A stretch of DNA of 64,000 nt, taken from Cubamyces lactineus (lineage: Eukaryota; Basidiomycota; Agaricomycetes; Polyporales; Polyporaceae). A program made the translations under genes and the position numbers. The notes under the pieces were generated by a model. That model worked only from the letters and a program-made list of their open reading frames with translations. It made no database searches and was not told the origin of the DNA. Numbering within the stretch: the first letter of the stretch is position 1; each line of letters starts with the position of its first letter. The stretch is taken from the NCBI GenBank assembly GCA_022376465.1, contig JACDTU010000026.1, positions 186,001-250,000 of the forward strand. Direction: 5' to 3'. Positions 11,870 through 24,678 of this stretch are shown piece after piece.

Positions 11870-14104
11870 ATGTCCGGATCATCGAACACCGCTGGAAACT
11901 ATCTCGAGCAGCTCGACGGACTCGCCGCACAGATCGCAGGCTTCAGTGACCCATACGATCATGATAACTTTGACGTTCTTCTCCAACGGGTCGCGGGCGT
12001 GGTATGCGAAGCTGACAAGTCTGGGACGCCCGCCTTGGACGAAGTGGTCGAGAAGGCAGACGCTATCCTTGATGCAGGCATCAAGTGGGCTTACTCCGAT
12101 GGAGATTACGACTTCCTGCCGTCCTATGCACACTCGGCGTCGGACGCGCCAGTCGTCCAGGATCCCTTCCAGAGCGTTGGTTAGTCCCTATCTGGCACCG
12201 CATAGCAGCCGAATCGCTGACGGAGTTGGTGCTCCAGGGTACGGTACGGCGCTGAGCTTCATCAACTACTGGAATCAGTTCATGAGGAGCGACGGAACAG
12301 GTACGCACTGTCGTCAATCGTGAAATATGACATGCGAATCATGTAGCATGGCAGAGGAGGTTCCCCAGTCTGCTCGGGATAGAGTCCTACCTCAACCATG
12401 GACCGAGTCCTACCGGCCTCATCCCAAAGCTACGCGCCTGTCACGCTTCCGCGAGGGCGTCGTTCCTTCTTCCACGGCGACAACGCCTCGTGCCCAGATG
12501 ATATACCAAGCGCGCTGCGAAGTTTCTGCGGACGAGTTCCCTTCGCCGATCAACGCAGCCATTGCTGAAGATTCCTCCGCTCTCGCTATCATCGCCCAAG
12601 GCGGATGGAAACACCGCGAGCCCGTCCTCGGCATCTACCTACTAGAAGATCAGCGGCGTAGCTCAGAGGCTGGTGCCGAAGGAGGCAACCCTGACGATGA
12701 GAGCGATGATGGCGACGACGAAGACGCGTCCAGTGGCTTCCGCAGCATCACCGTCGACCCCGGCCTGACTTTGGTCGCTCATACGCTAACCATGGATACC
12801 CCGCGCAGGCTAGTTTTCATCGCTGATTCCCAGCGGATCAAGTCGTTTTCGTGGAGCAATGAGGTCGCCTTTGGAGGCTGGACACCCGCGCGAGGCGAGA
12901 ACGTACACACTCTGCGGAGCAGAGGGTTCCGTGGCCCGATCGCTGTTCTCCCCGGTGGACGTGTCGCTCGAGCCGGCAAGGGCAGCGTCGCCCTGTGGAA
13001 CGTCGACGAGCTCGAGACGCACGAGCACGGACGCGTCGGGAAAGGTAGGATCAGCCTCGAGGACGTCTGGCGCGACAACGACAACGAAGAGATTGAACGA
13101 TCCGTCGGGAGCGCGCCCAGCACGACGGCCGCGTTCGCAGATGCTCAGTTCGCTCCCTCAGTCTGGCACCTCCACTCGCCAACTGGACACTTGTTGTGTG
13201 CGGAGGATTCGCGCGAGGCGAGCCGTTATGGCTGCTACGCTGTGGACTTGGAGCAGGGCGGGAAGAAGGTGACACGTTTCATCGGTCACGGCGGGGGCAT
13301 CCAGTGCTTCTCCACGAGCACCGGCGATGCGCGCGTCTTCGCGACGGGGTGCAGCGACGGGTATGCACGCCTCTTCGACACACGCCGACCTCTCCCAGTG
13401 ATGACCTTCGACGCTGGTCGGCGATCCGAGTTTTGCCTGGCCGTCGAGCTCATACATCCTGACGGCATATCCAGTAAGCGTTCATTGTGCCGCCTAGTGC
13501 CTCTTTTCATCACTAAGCGTACTACTCCAATAGCGGTCTTTACTGGTGGCGACCGTTCTCAGAGCATCAAAATGTGGGACGTTCGTGCTCGCGCTACAGT
13601 CTACGAGCTCGCGACGGGCAACAACGCGGTTGAGGCTCTAGCGTGGGACGACAAGCGGTCCACGCTCTACGCAGCGACCGAATGCCCCAACATGGATCGC
13701 AACGGGTATACCCACAACTACCGTCCTGCGAAGATCCCCCGGTGGGCCGAGCGCGACCCCGATGTACCCCGCACTGGCATGTTCGGCATGTCTACGAGCG
13801 AGGATGAGGAAGAGGGGGAAGAGGAAGATGAAGATGAGTACGACAGCTTGGAGGACGACGATGGGGAGCACTACTGGCCCAAGGACGCTTACCATAGCGA
13901 GAGACATTATGGTTACGCGTACGACGCTGGCGAGCACATGCTCTGTAAGACTTTCCTTCTCGGTGACAGGCTGAGACGGGGCTGTTTGCTCATACTTGAT
14001 GTTTGGTTCCAGTACGATATCACTTCAAGCAAGCTCCTGATAGCAAGATACTCCCGGATTACGGGCGTGCCGGTCCTGGCAGCGATGATGGCTATAGTTG
14101 GTAG
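11870..14104 (+). CDS. beta-propeller (WD40-like) protein, tandem copy 1
   Basis: Five exons: 11870-12179, 12238-12300, 12355-13473, 13534-13944 and 14013-14104, about 664 residues. The first 105 residues form a helical N-terminal domain ending in DFLPSYAHS. The body has beta-propeller features: GHGG..CFSTS.GDARVFATG.SDGYARLFDTRRPLPV, then VFTGGDRSQSIKMWDVRARATVYELATG.NAVEALAWD. These are two clear WD-type repeats, with weaker ones before. An acidic insert (EDEEEGEEEDEDEYDS) lies near residue 560. It ends in a Trp just before the stop, as does its paralog. WD repeats usually act as protein-binding scaffolds; the specific role is unknown. The 60-bp third intron is frame-neutral, so splicing is inferred from the paralog. 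Confidence 0.78.
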
Positions 14105-14721
14105 GGGCTATGTAGTCAGTCTGGACAATAGTGCAGCGCGGGCGAGTTGAAGGCTGCCAGCTGAGTTGAAGGTATCATGATCGTTGATGTGCTGTGTACA
14201 ATATCATGCGAAGTCGCGAGGAGTCTCGAAGTACATAGTGCGCATGAGGTGAGCTTTGTATGCCTTGGCAACTTGCTAGGCGATTGGTGCATCCAATGCG
14301 ACGCGGCACTGCGTAGAAATCTGGCGAGACGCCGCAAAAGCGCGTTCGTGCTAATGAGACGCGACTCGTCACAGATGTGACTGACGCGTGCTCTTTGCCC
14401 CACTAGGGCTTCCGGCAAATTCGATCCGTTCTCCGGTCCTTCGCGTACGAAGACTCGCTTTGCTTCATCCCATCACTATCAGTGTTTCCGGTGAGTATTG
14501 GCTGCAGCATACGGGTTTGTAGCTGCTGCTCTTCGAGCGGGAGACAAATACTTACCAAGTTCGCTCCAGGCTAGCGTTAGCTCGACGATACTGCCATAAT
14601 ATTTGCAGCAGTACACTGTCTTTTCCTTTAGGCTACCGCTACTCGTCCAAGCGTGAGTTTTCGCTATTGGCTTGCGTCACGGGAATCGCAACATTGCTTA
14701 CTACTTGACCAGTTCAGCAAC

Positions 14722-16849
14722 ATGACATCTTACGCGGAGCGGCTGGATAGACTCGGGACGCTCATCCAAAGCTTTAAAGCCCAAGGACAGCACGAGGCCT
14801 TCGTGGATCTTCTAAAGGGTGTCACGCTGGTGGTCAGAGAGGCAGATAATGCAGGCGCGCCCGAACTGCCTCAAGTCGTCGACAAGGCTGGAGACATCCT
14901 AAGCAAGGCTGTCGATTGGGCATATTCCGAAGGAGATTTCGACTTCCTCCCGTCTTACGCGCATTCCTTCGAGAACCCCCCTGTCAAGGACTCTCTATCT
15001 CTGGAGACGCGCAGTACGAGTACATTTCTCATATCTTCACGAATCTAGGTAGCTCACGTTTGGCACAATAGGGGCCAGACAAGCCGCCTCCGACTTCATC
15101 GCTCAATTCGAGCGCATGTTCTTTGGTCGAGCAACTGGCGGTGGGTAGCAACGGCGACAATCACCATCCTGCATATATTCATCATTCTCCCGCATAGAAC
15201 CTACCAGGTTAACAGACAACCAGTTGTCCAAGCCGTGGCCCGACACTCCCCATCCCCATCCGAACACAACGCGTCTGTCTCGCTTCCGCGAGGGCATACC
15301 TGTCACCGCCACGGCTGACGCCCCCCTCGCGCAGACGATCTACCAAGCGCGTTGCGAAGTCACCTCGGATACCCTTAATTCTCCCATTAGCTTCGCCATC
15401 ACCGCGAACTCTTCGGCACTGGCAGTCATCCAGCAAGGCGGGTGGAAGAATCGCGAACCCCTCCTGACTGTCTATATCCTCGACGACGAAGCAGATAGTG
15501 CCGGAAAGGGAAAGGTAGACAAGGACGCTGCGGAAGTCCTCTCCTGGCATGGCTTCCGCTACATGGGCCTCGAGTGTGGCCTCTCCGAAGTTGCGTACGA
15601 AGTGGCGATGGACACCCCACGGCAGCTCGCTATAGTCGCCGACTCCCGGCGAATCAAGACGTTCTCGCTGGGCGGAGATGTCACTTTCAACGGCTGGAAG
15701 CCTTCCCTCGGAAAGAACGTGCACACCATGAAGAGCGCGGGATACGATGGCCCCCTCGTTGTTCTCCCTGAGGGACGAATTGCGCGAGCAGGAAAGGGCG
15801 GTGCCGCGATCTGGAACCTCGACTCGCTGGAGACGCAAGAAGGCGGAAAGCGCGTAGGGCGCGGCGAGTTCGACATCGAGCACTCGATGCGCGACGTCGA
15901 CACGGATATCGAGCTCTCTACCGGTAGCATCCCTACGACCACCCTCACCTTCTCGCGCAACACTCTCACCCCTGCTTCGTGGCACCTGCATGAGCCGTCC
16001 GGGAACGTACTTGCCGGAGAGAACGGTAACAAGTCTCATAGCTACGGATGCTACTCTGTAGACTTGAACGGTGGCGGGAAGGTAGTCTCGCAGTATCTCG
16101 GACACGGCGGCAATGTCACTGCGTTCTCCACTAGCCCTGGAGACGCGAACGTGTTCGCAACGGCGTGTGGCGATGGTTTCGCTCGTTTGTACGACGTACG
16201 GCACCCTCTCCCAGTTGTGACCATCGACTCGGGAAAGTCAAGCGAGTTCTGCTCAACCATCCAATTCATCCATCCGGACGGCATTCCTAGTACGTAAATC
16301 CTTCTTTACTCCGTTCAAAGCCTGACCCTACCATCCCCCTTACAGCTGTGTTCACCGGGAGCGACCGCTACCAGAACATCATGACGTGGGACGTCCGCGC
16401 GCGCTCGCTCGTCTACGAGCTCGCCACAGGGAACAACGCCGTGCGCGCGCTCTGCTGGGACGCCAAGCGCACGACGCTCTACGCCGCGACCGAGTGCGAC
16501 TACATGGACCGGCTCGGGTTCACGCACGGCTACCGCGCCGCGCACATCCCCGGCTGGGCGAAGCGCGTCCCCGAGCCGGAGCCGGTGAGGGGCCCCGACG
16601 AGGATGAGGACGAGGAGGGCGATGGAGAGCATTGTTGGCCGGAGAACGCCCCGCATGAGGAGCGCTACTTTGGGTATGCGTACGATGCAGGCGAGCATGC
16701 TCTTTGTGAGTATCAGTTGGGCGAGACTCTGGCTCTGGGCTTCACTGACGAGGTTTGATTTTGCAGTGCGCTACCAATACAAAGAGGACCCGAAGCCGGA
16801 CGTGCTCCCCGAATATGGTCGCGCGCAGATGGGCGGCGGATTTTGGTGA
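14722..16849 (+). CDS. beta-propeller (WD40-like) protein, tandem copy 2
   Basis: Five exons: 14722-15013, 15072-15140, 15216-16289, 16346-16705 and 16767-16849, about 625 residues. It is paralogous to the preceding gene along its whole length. Every intron falls at the same place and in the same phase, which is strong support for both models. Shared anchors are DFLPSYAHS, RLSRFREG, YQARCEV, MDTPR.L, GHGGN..AFSTSPGDANVFATACGDGFARLYDVRHPLPVV and VFTGSDRYQNIMTWDVRARSLVYELATG. The ATG at 14722 is chosen by alignment with copy 1. The acidic insert near residue 540 is shorter here. The first intron donor (A|GTACGA) is less certain than the others. Function unknown; probably a scaffold. Confidence 0.78.
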
Positions 16850-17295
16850 GTATTCAGAATGTCATGCCTGGCGATGCGGATACCATCCCGAAGACAATCA
16901 TGTTACCTCACTCGACGAGCCCGAGGTGTATGTTACACGAGCAGAAACACAACCACATGTACACTGTATCCCGATCGATGCTTCATCTGTACTTGGCAGC
17001 CTGTGTCAATGCATTGTAGACCCTAAAGAAAGTAATAGCTAGGATGGCCGTTTCCTCGGAGAGTCGCATCTCAACGAACATTCTGTCTCGCGAGCAAACT
17101 GCGGATCATATCCAAAGGAGGACATCTCTAGAGCGTATGGCGCGCGGCGACAATAATCTGCATTGCAGTTGAGGGTATATGTACACGTAGGGATCCAAGG
17201 CACAGGCTAGGGTTCTAGATGATACATACATCGGGATACATGGGCAAAACGGTAAGGTATGTAGGTATCAGGACGCAGTGATACTGCGATGGGGG

Positions 17296-18579
17296 TTACA
17301 TAACGAAGGGATGGATGGAGTTGCTATGATCGTGAAGAGGGGAGTAGTATGTGGGGAGTAGTATGTGGGGAGTAGTATGTGAGGAGTAGTATGTGGGGAG
17401 TAGTATGTGTAGAGTAGGATGCGGGGAGTAGGATGTGGAGAGTAGGATATGGAGAGTAGGTATGAGGGGAACTCGAATAGGATGTGCGTAGATGTGGAGA
17501 GTAGTATGTGGGGAGTAGGATGTGCGTGAGATGTAAAATACGAGGACTAATACCGGGACATTGTATGTGAGGGAGCTGTGTCCTATGTGAGGCGTTGGTC
17601 GGACGAGCCAGGAAGGCACGTCCTCCCTGCGAGCAAACCCAGGATTGAAAGAAGTCGGCGTGGCCAGTGCCGACCTCCCCAGCGTCCTGAGCTTACTCTC
17701 CGCCTCGGACACCTACAGTACAAATGTGTAAAAATGGAAAAGATGAGACAGGTAGGTTGTGTCGTAGTGGTGCCAGAGAGCTTGTCCGTGATAGTTGCCA
17801 GAATGCGACTGATGCGAGACCCTTGGGGTGGTCGACGAGAATGGGATTGCCGAGGAGAGAAGGTAGAATAGAGAGAGGAGAGAGGGATCTACGCAGTCTT
17901 CGCCGTTCGCGTCTTGCCCACGCGACCTTCTCGTCGTTCAAGATGCTGAAGTTGAGGTGATAGCATGGTATTGCGATCGAGGTCGTCGGTGGCGGGGGAT
18001 AGCGGTACTTCCCATTCGACTTCACCCCTACTCGAGCCGGAACCCATCCCAATCGGACTGCTATCCGAAAGAACCTTCGTCGCGCTATCACATTCAGCGC
18101 GCGCCCCACCCGAACTAGTCTCCGAAGCACCACACCACGCTCCAGGATCAGATGCACAGGGTCGATCCGCGTAAGCGTCTGCAGGTCCGCCCATAGACCA
18201 GCAAACGTAGAGGGCTGGTATGCAAAGAAGTCGACGTAGGGGTCGTCTACAGGTGTGGTGTGTTCGAAGGGCGGGGTATAGGATTCTACGGTGGGAATAG
18301 GGAGGATGCCGAAGAGGAATGAGTTAGGGTCGACGCTGCCGGAGCGCAGACCCGGGAGTCCTGGTACAGTGCTGCAGGCCCAAATTCAATTCAAAATCAA
18401 GGAAGTATAATCGATGGAACGCACATAATGGGGGCTCCTATGATAATGGGGTGGTCGAAGAGGTGGGGATTCAAGAACACACTGCCGATGGAGAGAAAGC
18501 CGGGAGGAAGCGGGCTGTAGGGAGTGACGGTGAGGACGTCGAGGACGATGAGGATTATGCTGATGATTGCGACGATCAT
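17296..18579 (-). CDS. hypothetical membrane-anchored protein, copy A (3' part uncertain)
   Basis: Model: exon 1 is 18579-18425 and starts with a hydrophobic segment (MIVAIISIILIVLDVLTV) then PYSPLPPGF. Exon 2 runs 18371 to about 17927 and encodes FFAYQPSTFAGLW...LQTLTRIDPVHLILERG. A likely third exon starts at 17712 (VSEAESKLRTLGR...). Comparing both copies, changes in the exon-2 frame (for example the run of Pro codons near 18000) are mostly synonymous, whereas in the alternative frame they are not; this supports the chosen frame. The exon-3 frame runs into the minisatellite and would encode a Tyr/Pro/His/Leu repeat tail, which I doubt. An in-frame TAG lies just upstream of the start, preceded by more open frame in both copies. 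Not recognised. Confidence 0.4.
17336..17530. repeat. GGGGAGTAGTATGTG-type minisatellite, copy A
   Basis: About a dozen imperfect tandem units of roughly 15 bp, purine-rich on the plus strand. The equivalent array at 27530-27850 is longer and more degenerate. Confidence 0.75.
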
Positions 18580-18885
18580 CGTGAGGAGCTATGCGGTCAA
18601 CGCAGAGCGGACGTCGATGATGTTCAGCGGAGAGGGTGAGGATGAGTGTTTCTGAGGAGAGCGGTCTACGTTCGGCTGGGTTTTATATGTCGGAGGGGGC
18701 GTGCAGAACGCGATCGGACAGAACTTTGTTTTGTTTAACGGCGTAACAAATCTCACGTGAGGGGGTGGACGCGTCGTTTGTCGGTGTATGTTCGATTCTG
18801 GAGTCGACTGGACCTGCCCGATTAGGGTAGGGACTTACCATATTCGGAATTGGTAGAAGCTGGTAGCCTCGTGGCGCAGTATTGC

Positions 18886-20635
18886 TCCTTGCGTCAAGAG
18901 GCTGCAGCAGTATGATGTTACTTTGGAAGCTGAGGCAGAAATTCGAACGGTAGTTGCAGTTGAACGATGCATAATTCTATTTTGGGGCGCTGTATAAGAA
19001 TCCAGACGAGGATATAATGCACGTTGCGCTAATTAGCATCGGCATTAGACAGATGAGCCATCAAAGCTCCTAGTATCCCTGCGAGCACCTAATGCACGTC
19101 CGACGAAGAACCGAATACCAGTCTGATTATACTCACCGGTGCACGAAATCTATAGCCACAATGGGATCACTTTAACAGACACTGTCCAGCTAGGAGCATA
19201 GTTGGAGAGCCTGGTATAAATCGGGTCAGATAAGTAGACTGACAATGTGTGAGCAAAGCGTTGGGGAATCCCGTGAGCATCGACCTACACTTGTGGCGCT
19301 ACTAATGGGGTTATACCCTAGAACAACGAGACCCTCGGGAACACATGCCCGCCAGAGGATGAGAACTCACCAAATGCGGCCGGTAGTGGGCAGACTCAGC
19401 CGCGATCCGCGGGGACACCCCTATACACCCAGTGGTCGATGGAAGACGTCTGCGCGGAGGAAGGCGAGAGAATATCATATGCACTTGCCTCGCGAGTGCG
19501 CCCGCTGTCTCGGTTAGCGGTGAAATGACGATGTCGGTCTCGTGGTGCGGCCTTTGTGGGGTCATTGCCGCCTACAGTTGGCCAAAGTTGCGTGCGATGT
19601 CCCGGATATCTACAAGGTTATCTTCTCAGCTCGCTCATCGTTGCCCGCTCGCAGCATCATAATTCGTTAATGTTGCTTAGGGTAGTGAGATATCTGGCTA
19701 ACGAGCCATTGAAAGTATGCATAAGAGGGGAGCAGAGGGCACTGTCGTGAAGTCGCACAGGCATTTTAGACCACCTTCTCTAGAGTTCCAAGACGGAAGT
19801 AGTTGTGGAGTGGTCGCCAGACTAGCGTGGTCCTCGGGTCCTTTCGTTGCGCCGAACGCTCCCAGAGACCCACATAGCCTGCTCAAGCCTCTTCTCCGTC
19901 CTGGTCATACCACAGTTGTCCTCGCGGGTTGGCCGACTACGACGACGTCTCACTGCCAAGCCACCCAGATATTGAATCCTTCGATCGCGAGTCTCGACCG
20001 GCGCCGCCACCGCCCCGAGCCCAGCGCCGCCATCAGGAGAAAGTACTTGCGGAGGAAACGTGCAAAGCGTTGACGTCGGTGGCTCACAGGAGATATCGGA
20101 CGGAAAGAAGCTCGCTCGCGCAGACCGAGGCAGGAAACGAGAGAGGAAGAGGAGAGACGATTGTGACTGGGAGGACTGAAGGTGCTGGGAACAGGGAGCG
20201 CCTGGTAAGCGAGAGCTAGATCATCACTGCCATCTGCCTGCCGCGCATCCGCATCTCTCGAGTCGTTCACGCCCACTCACGCTCACGCTCACGTTCACGC
20301 CCGTCCGCTCCATCGACGCCTGTAGGACTGTCATCGTCTGACTGCGCTCCTCAGCTCCTCTCCACTTTTGACTTTGATTGCGACCGCTGCGACGTTGCGC
20401 CGCGCTGGCGTCTCAGGCTCGCACCCGCCGCAGACCGCTCTTCGGCCTCCTCGCGCGGGGCATCCGCCGCCGTTCCAACACCCTCGACTCCTTCTCTCGT
20501 CCTTCCACACACCCTCCCCCGCCCCAGCCCCAGCCCCCGCAACAGCGGAGCCAGAGCCCCTCTCACTCCCCCATCCCCTCCCAGCCCCCTTCGCAGCCTC
20601 AGACCCCCTCCGCCGGCGCCTCCCCACTTGACCTC
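18886..20635. other. intergenic, no gene seen
   Basis: No supported gene. The last 350 bp before the RhoGAP ATG have CACGCT/TCACGC-type low complexity (about 20270-20300) and a long Pro-rich open frame (20378-20635) without an ATG, which I take as 5' leader. An upstream non-AUG start cannot be excluded. Confidence 0.45.
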
Positions 20636-22516
20636 ATGACGACCGCTCCGATATCCCACCCGCCCCATCAGCAACAGCCACCACAGCCGAGGGACGAGCA
20701 GAGACAAACGCAGCAGGACGAGCAGCGACGGAAACTCCAGCAGCAATACCAATACCAGCAGCACCAGCACTCACATTCCCAGGACAGCGCCCTGGCGCCG
20801 ACCAAGGCCAGTCTCAAGACGTGGTGGAACCACTTTACGTTTGCGCAGAGGTTGAAGAAGGAGGTCGAGGAGAAGAAGGGTGCGTGCTTTCCTTCCCTAT
20901 GTCCTACTAGTCCGTCGCTCTTGTGAGGCGTGGTGGCGGCATTTACGATCGTGATTCGGTGGGACTGAGACGCTTGCGGTGCAGAGGAGGAGCATCATGT
21001 CTTCGGCAAGCCGCTCAAGGAGAGCCTCAAGTACGCAAGCGCGCAGATCTCGACTGCGAACGCGAACGGAGAGCTCTATGTATGGGGTTATATACCAGTG
21101 GTAGTCGCGAAATGGTACGTCGCCCGTGCCACTCGCGCCGCTCCTAACGTCGTGCTAACTCCTATCATAGCGGGCTGTATCTGAAGGAGAATGGTACGTG
21201 TGCCACTGGCATGCTATGTCGCTCATGCGGCTCATGGCGGTGTAGCGACGGAGGTGGCAGGTACTTTCCGTGTTAGCGGGTCGAGTAAGCGCATGAGGGA
21301 GCTACAAGCTGCCTTTGAGACTCCTCCAACGGTGCGTATCATAACTATGCCCGATCGTTCAAGAGGGCTTACGGAGGAATTAGTATGGCAAACACCTCAA
21401 ATGGGAGAACGAGAACTATACGACACACGACGTTGCAAGCGTGTTCCGACGATACCTCACCCAGATGCCCGTATGTATGCCGTTACTCCCCGCACTGTAT
21501 CCGCCCGTCTTAGAACCATGCAGGAACCTGTGATACCCCATGACATGTACCACCTAGTGAGCAGCCCCTCCCACCGCTACACGACACCTGACTGACCTGC
21601 TATAGTTTCGAGATGCGCTTGGTGAGAAAACACCCTGCTCAAAAATTACGGTCGACCTGTGCTGACTAACATCCGGACGTATAGCGAAGAAGCCTTTCAA
21701 CCAGGACGAGGTGATCGCGACCTACAAACGTCTCATTCGCTCGATGCCCCGGGCGAACCAGTATCTGCTTCTCTACGTGCTAGATCTACTGTCCGTATTT
21801 GCGCGAAAATCGGACAAGAACCTCATGACGGCGAAGAGTACGTACAACTTACTCTCGCTCGAGCTTCGGCACCTGTTAACGAGCTACCTTCGCCTTGGCG
21901 CCCATCTTGGCGCGATGGGTGTTCTTATATTCGATGCATGCTTGTTGCAGATTTGGCAGTGATCTTCCGGCCGGCGCTCATTGCGCACCCGACGCACGAG
22001 ATGTCCCCACAGGAGCACCAGCTGAGCCAGGACGTGCTCGAGTTCCTGATCGCGCACCAGGACTGGTTCATGTTCGACATCCCGCCACCGCCGACGTCGA
22101 AGCCGACAGAGGGCACGGAGCCCGTGTCCGACTTGCTCGCGAGCTCGGACGAGGAGAGCGGGGGGTGGAAGCTGATCAGCAGGGTTGACGTGCCGAAGAA
22201 GATCGGCAGGCGACGCACGACGACCGAGCGTTCCGGAGGTACGTGCCTTTCCTTGCTTCGTCCTGCGCCGCTCACACGACCGCCGTCTTCAGAGCGCGCC
22301 CCGCCAATAGAGGCTGGCGGACTGTCACCAGTGGTCGAGTCGCCACCATCGCGATCGGGCTCGATCGTGACGGTGACGCGGAGTCGGACGTTGCCCTCGT
22401 CGAAGAAGGGGCGGCTGCCCGAGGAGGAGCGGCACGCGAAGCTCGTCAAGAAACAAAAGCGCGCGTCGATGCAGCAGCCGCGGCGCACGCCGAGCAGCGG
22501 GACCACAACAGGATAG
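20636..22516 (+). CDS. SAC7: RhoGAP, Sac7/Bag7 type
   Basis: Ten exons: 20636-20879, 20985-21114, 21171-21193, 21246-21331, 21384-21470, 21524-21556, 21606-21621, 21685-21837, 21951-22238 and 22293-22516; 427 residues. It stimulates GTP hydrolysis by a Rho GTPase, probably Rho1, and so tunes cell-wall synthesis and actin polarity. An N-terminal Gln/Pro-rich region (1-60) precedes VFGKPLKESLKYA at 87. The GAP domain spans about 87-285, with the arginine finger in GTFRVSG (R141), YGKHLKWENENYT, then RRYLTQMPEPVIP, NQYLLLYVLDLL and KNLAVIFRPAL. Order and wording closely follow yeast Sac7. A disordered basic tail follows. The small exons (16, 23 and 33 bp) are needed to keep the domain continuous. 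No TTG start is assumed; the first in-frame ATG is used. Confidence 0.88.
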
Positions 22517-24541
22517 CCGCCTTGTTCGTGGCCTCTGCCACCGCCGCCGCCGTCGTTGCTTGCCCGCCGCCTCCTCGTCCTCCCTCCGTCTTTTGCCGCT
22601 GGTCGTCCGGACGGTCGCTTTGCTTTGTGGACATTTGTAGCCTCTGGCCTATTTCCCGCCCCGAGTTGTGTTATACCACCCACCTATTACCTGCCTCTCT
22701 GCCCCCCTCGTCCCGTGCCCCTCCTCCCTCTCACTTTACGACGTGCCACCCGCCCTCCTCGCCGCTCGGTACCATCTCATATGCGCGTGTATATTCCGCC
22801 CCGCCGTCATCGTTTTTTGTCGCCGGTTCGTTCGTTCGCTCGGTTGGTCTCCTGTCCTTTGGGTCTAGGTCTGAGGTCTGAGGTGCGTCCTGGAGCGGCG
22901 GCCTAGGGAGAGAGCGCACGGGCGGTCGCCGACATCAGCCCGAGAAGCTTGACTTAGCTTGGCTGCTTGCCTCTTGGCGTCCGCCATGCCATCGTCGGTC
23001 GCTCTGTTGTTCAACGTTGCGTTGCTGTTATGATACATGATACGTACTCACCGTATATGCCGTCGCTGCTCACCCTCGCCTCCGTCCCCGTCATAGGCAT
23101 CGTCATCATCGTCGTCGTCGTAGTCGTTGTTAACGTTGTTGCTGTTGTTGTGATAGTTTGTAGGTATGCGCATCGCGCCAGTACCCTCCTTTTATTTTCT
23201 TCGCACTGTCTTCTTGCTGAAGTTCTTCTTGATGGCTGTTCATCTCGTGCGGGGCGGTATATTATTAGTTAGCCTCTCCGACCACCGTATGCTGGCGCGG
23301 AACGCATGGGGCGCACACATGTCGCTGCCGTGTGCAGTGATACGCTAGCTATGGCATCCTTGATATTGATTCGAGGCCTCAGGTGTTTAGCATGCATTGG
23401 TATGATGACCGTGTCCCCGCCGTAGGTTCCCTAAACGGGTTGACCGTCTCGACCCATGGTATACAAGCCGAGGTTGTGTCGCTTTGGGGTGCTAAGTACT
23501 AGAGGCAGGCTATTTGTATACGGACGATCTATTCTCGTCGAGTCGTTTAGTACCACATCCATACAGAACATCCACTTGCAACATCACCTAGATTGATGTT
23601 TCTGCATTCATCTGCGGCGACCTGTCGAATCAGTGGATACATCGGCCGAGAGACGCAACGTGAACAGTTTCATGATTTGGGGTCAAACATGGGCCCTGCC
23701 AATCTCACAGCGAGGATTGAACTGCGGTCAAGCCGACTGCGCATCGGGCTTTGCACCTGCAGGCAGACAGCCACAGAGGTGTCAGGCACGTCGCGGCAGC
23801 CGAAACTGCTAGTGACGAGCGTCTGTGCACGGTATATATAACACATCTCTTGAGGTGGACTCGATGATTTGAAGGCGCACTTGCCGTGGTTTGTAGCGGG
23901 GAAGACAGCTAGGAACCCGGCGGAGAGGTGAAATAGGCTTGCGTTGAGATGATCCGGGCAAGCCGTTACTGGTTCGCTGACGGCAGGTGCAGTGGCTGAA
24001 TTAGCAAAAGACAGAGGTGGGCTTACTGGATGAGACGAGCTGAGCCGGGGTAGCTGGGCTGGGAGACCGGTGCGGAAAGGAGCGCAAGCCCAAGAAGGCC
24101 GAGGTTCTCAGGGCACAGCGCGGGACGTGTACAGCCTGTCCGCTGGGGGTCATAGCACACGCATCGTCCGTGTACATACGTCCCTTCGTCCCTTCGCCTC
24201 CTCTCTGCACGCCCCTCGACGCGACACGACCTGCACGCGCCCCTCGGCATTCACGACCGCTAACGACCCCCGAAAATAAGCACACACCGCGGCGGCTATA
24301 GCATTCAAGCCGTCAATTGAGAGAACAAGAATAGTAGCAAGAGACGACGAGGAGCAAGGATGCCGTCTTGGAGCCGTCGCGATCCCACGCGGGTGCCAGT
24401 GTCTGGTTCAAGTCCAGACTACTCGCCCCTCCCTGTCCGTCCCTCCTCTCTTTCCTCCTCGCTTCGCTCTCCATTCTTATTACCTCCCTCTCCTCGCCTC
24501 CCCCACTGCTGCGCAGCCCCCTCACCGTCTTTCCAGTGTAG
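22517..24541. other. intergenic; trinucleotide-rich patch, no gene seen
   Basis: RhoGAP 3' flank and upstream region of the glucanase. A GTC/GTT-rich low-complexity patch lies at about 23095-23155. No gene supported. Confidence 0.45.
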
Positions 24542-24678
24542 ACGACCCGTATTCCCTCACCCTCGCCTCAGGCACACTCAGCGCGAGCGAGCTCTCTACC
24601 CCCGCTCACAGCATCAGAGGCTCCTCCTACGTCCAGGTCGACCACGCAGACGCACAACCCTACTCGGACAACCCCGCC

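Larger units (their letters stand above)
17237..18885. repeat. segmental duplication, copy A
   Basis: About 1.65 kb that recurs, in the same orientation and with roughly 90 percent identity by eye over the central 1.3 kb, at 27399-29190. The homologous part includes a GGGGAGTAGTATGTG-type minisatellite, a small minus-strand gene and its upstream region. Identity fades past about 18885. No terminal inverted repeats or target-site duplications were found, so the mechanism is unknown. Confidence 0.7.

Noticed and set aside
15209..16204. 331-residue minus-strand frame
   Set aside because: Antisense shadow of the second beta-propeller gene, which has domain motifs and conserved introns.
19929..20219. 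96-residue plus-strand frame as an upstream exon of the RhoGAP gene
   Set aside because: No splice pair links it in frame to the RhoGAP, and Sac7-type proteins need no such extension.
21925..22683. 252-residue minus-strand frame
   Set aside because: Antisense to the RhoGAP 3' exons; composition is low-complexity and no motif is seen.
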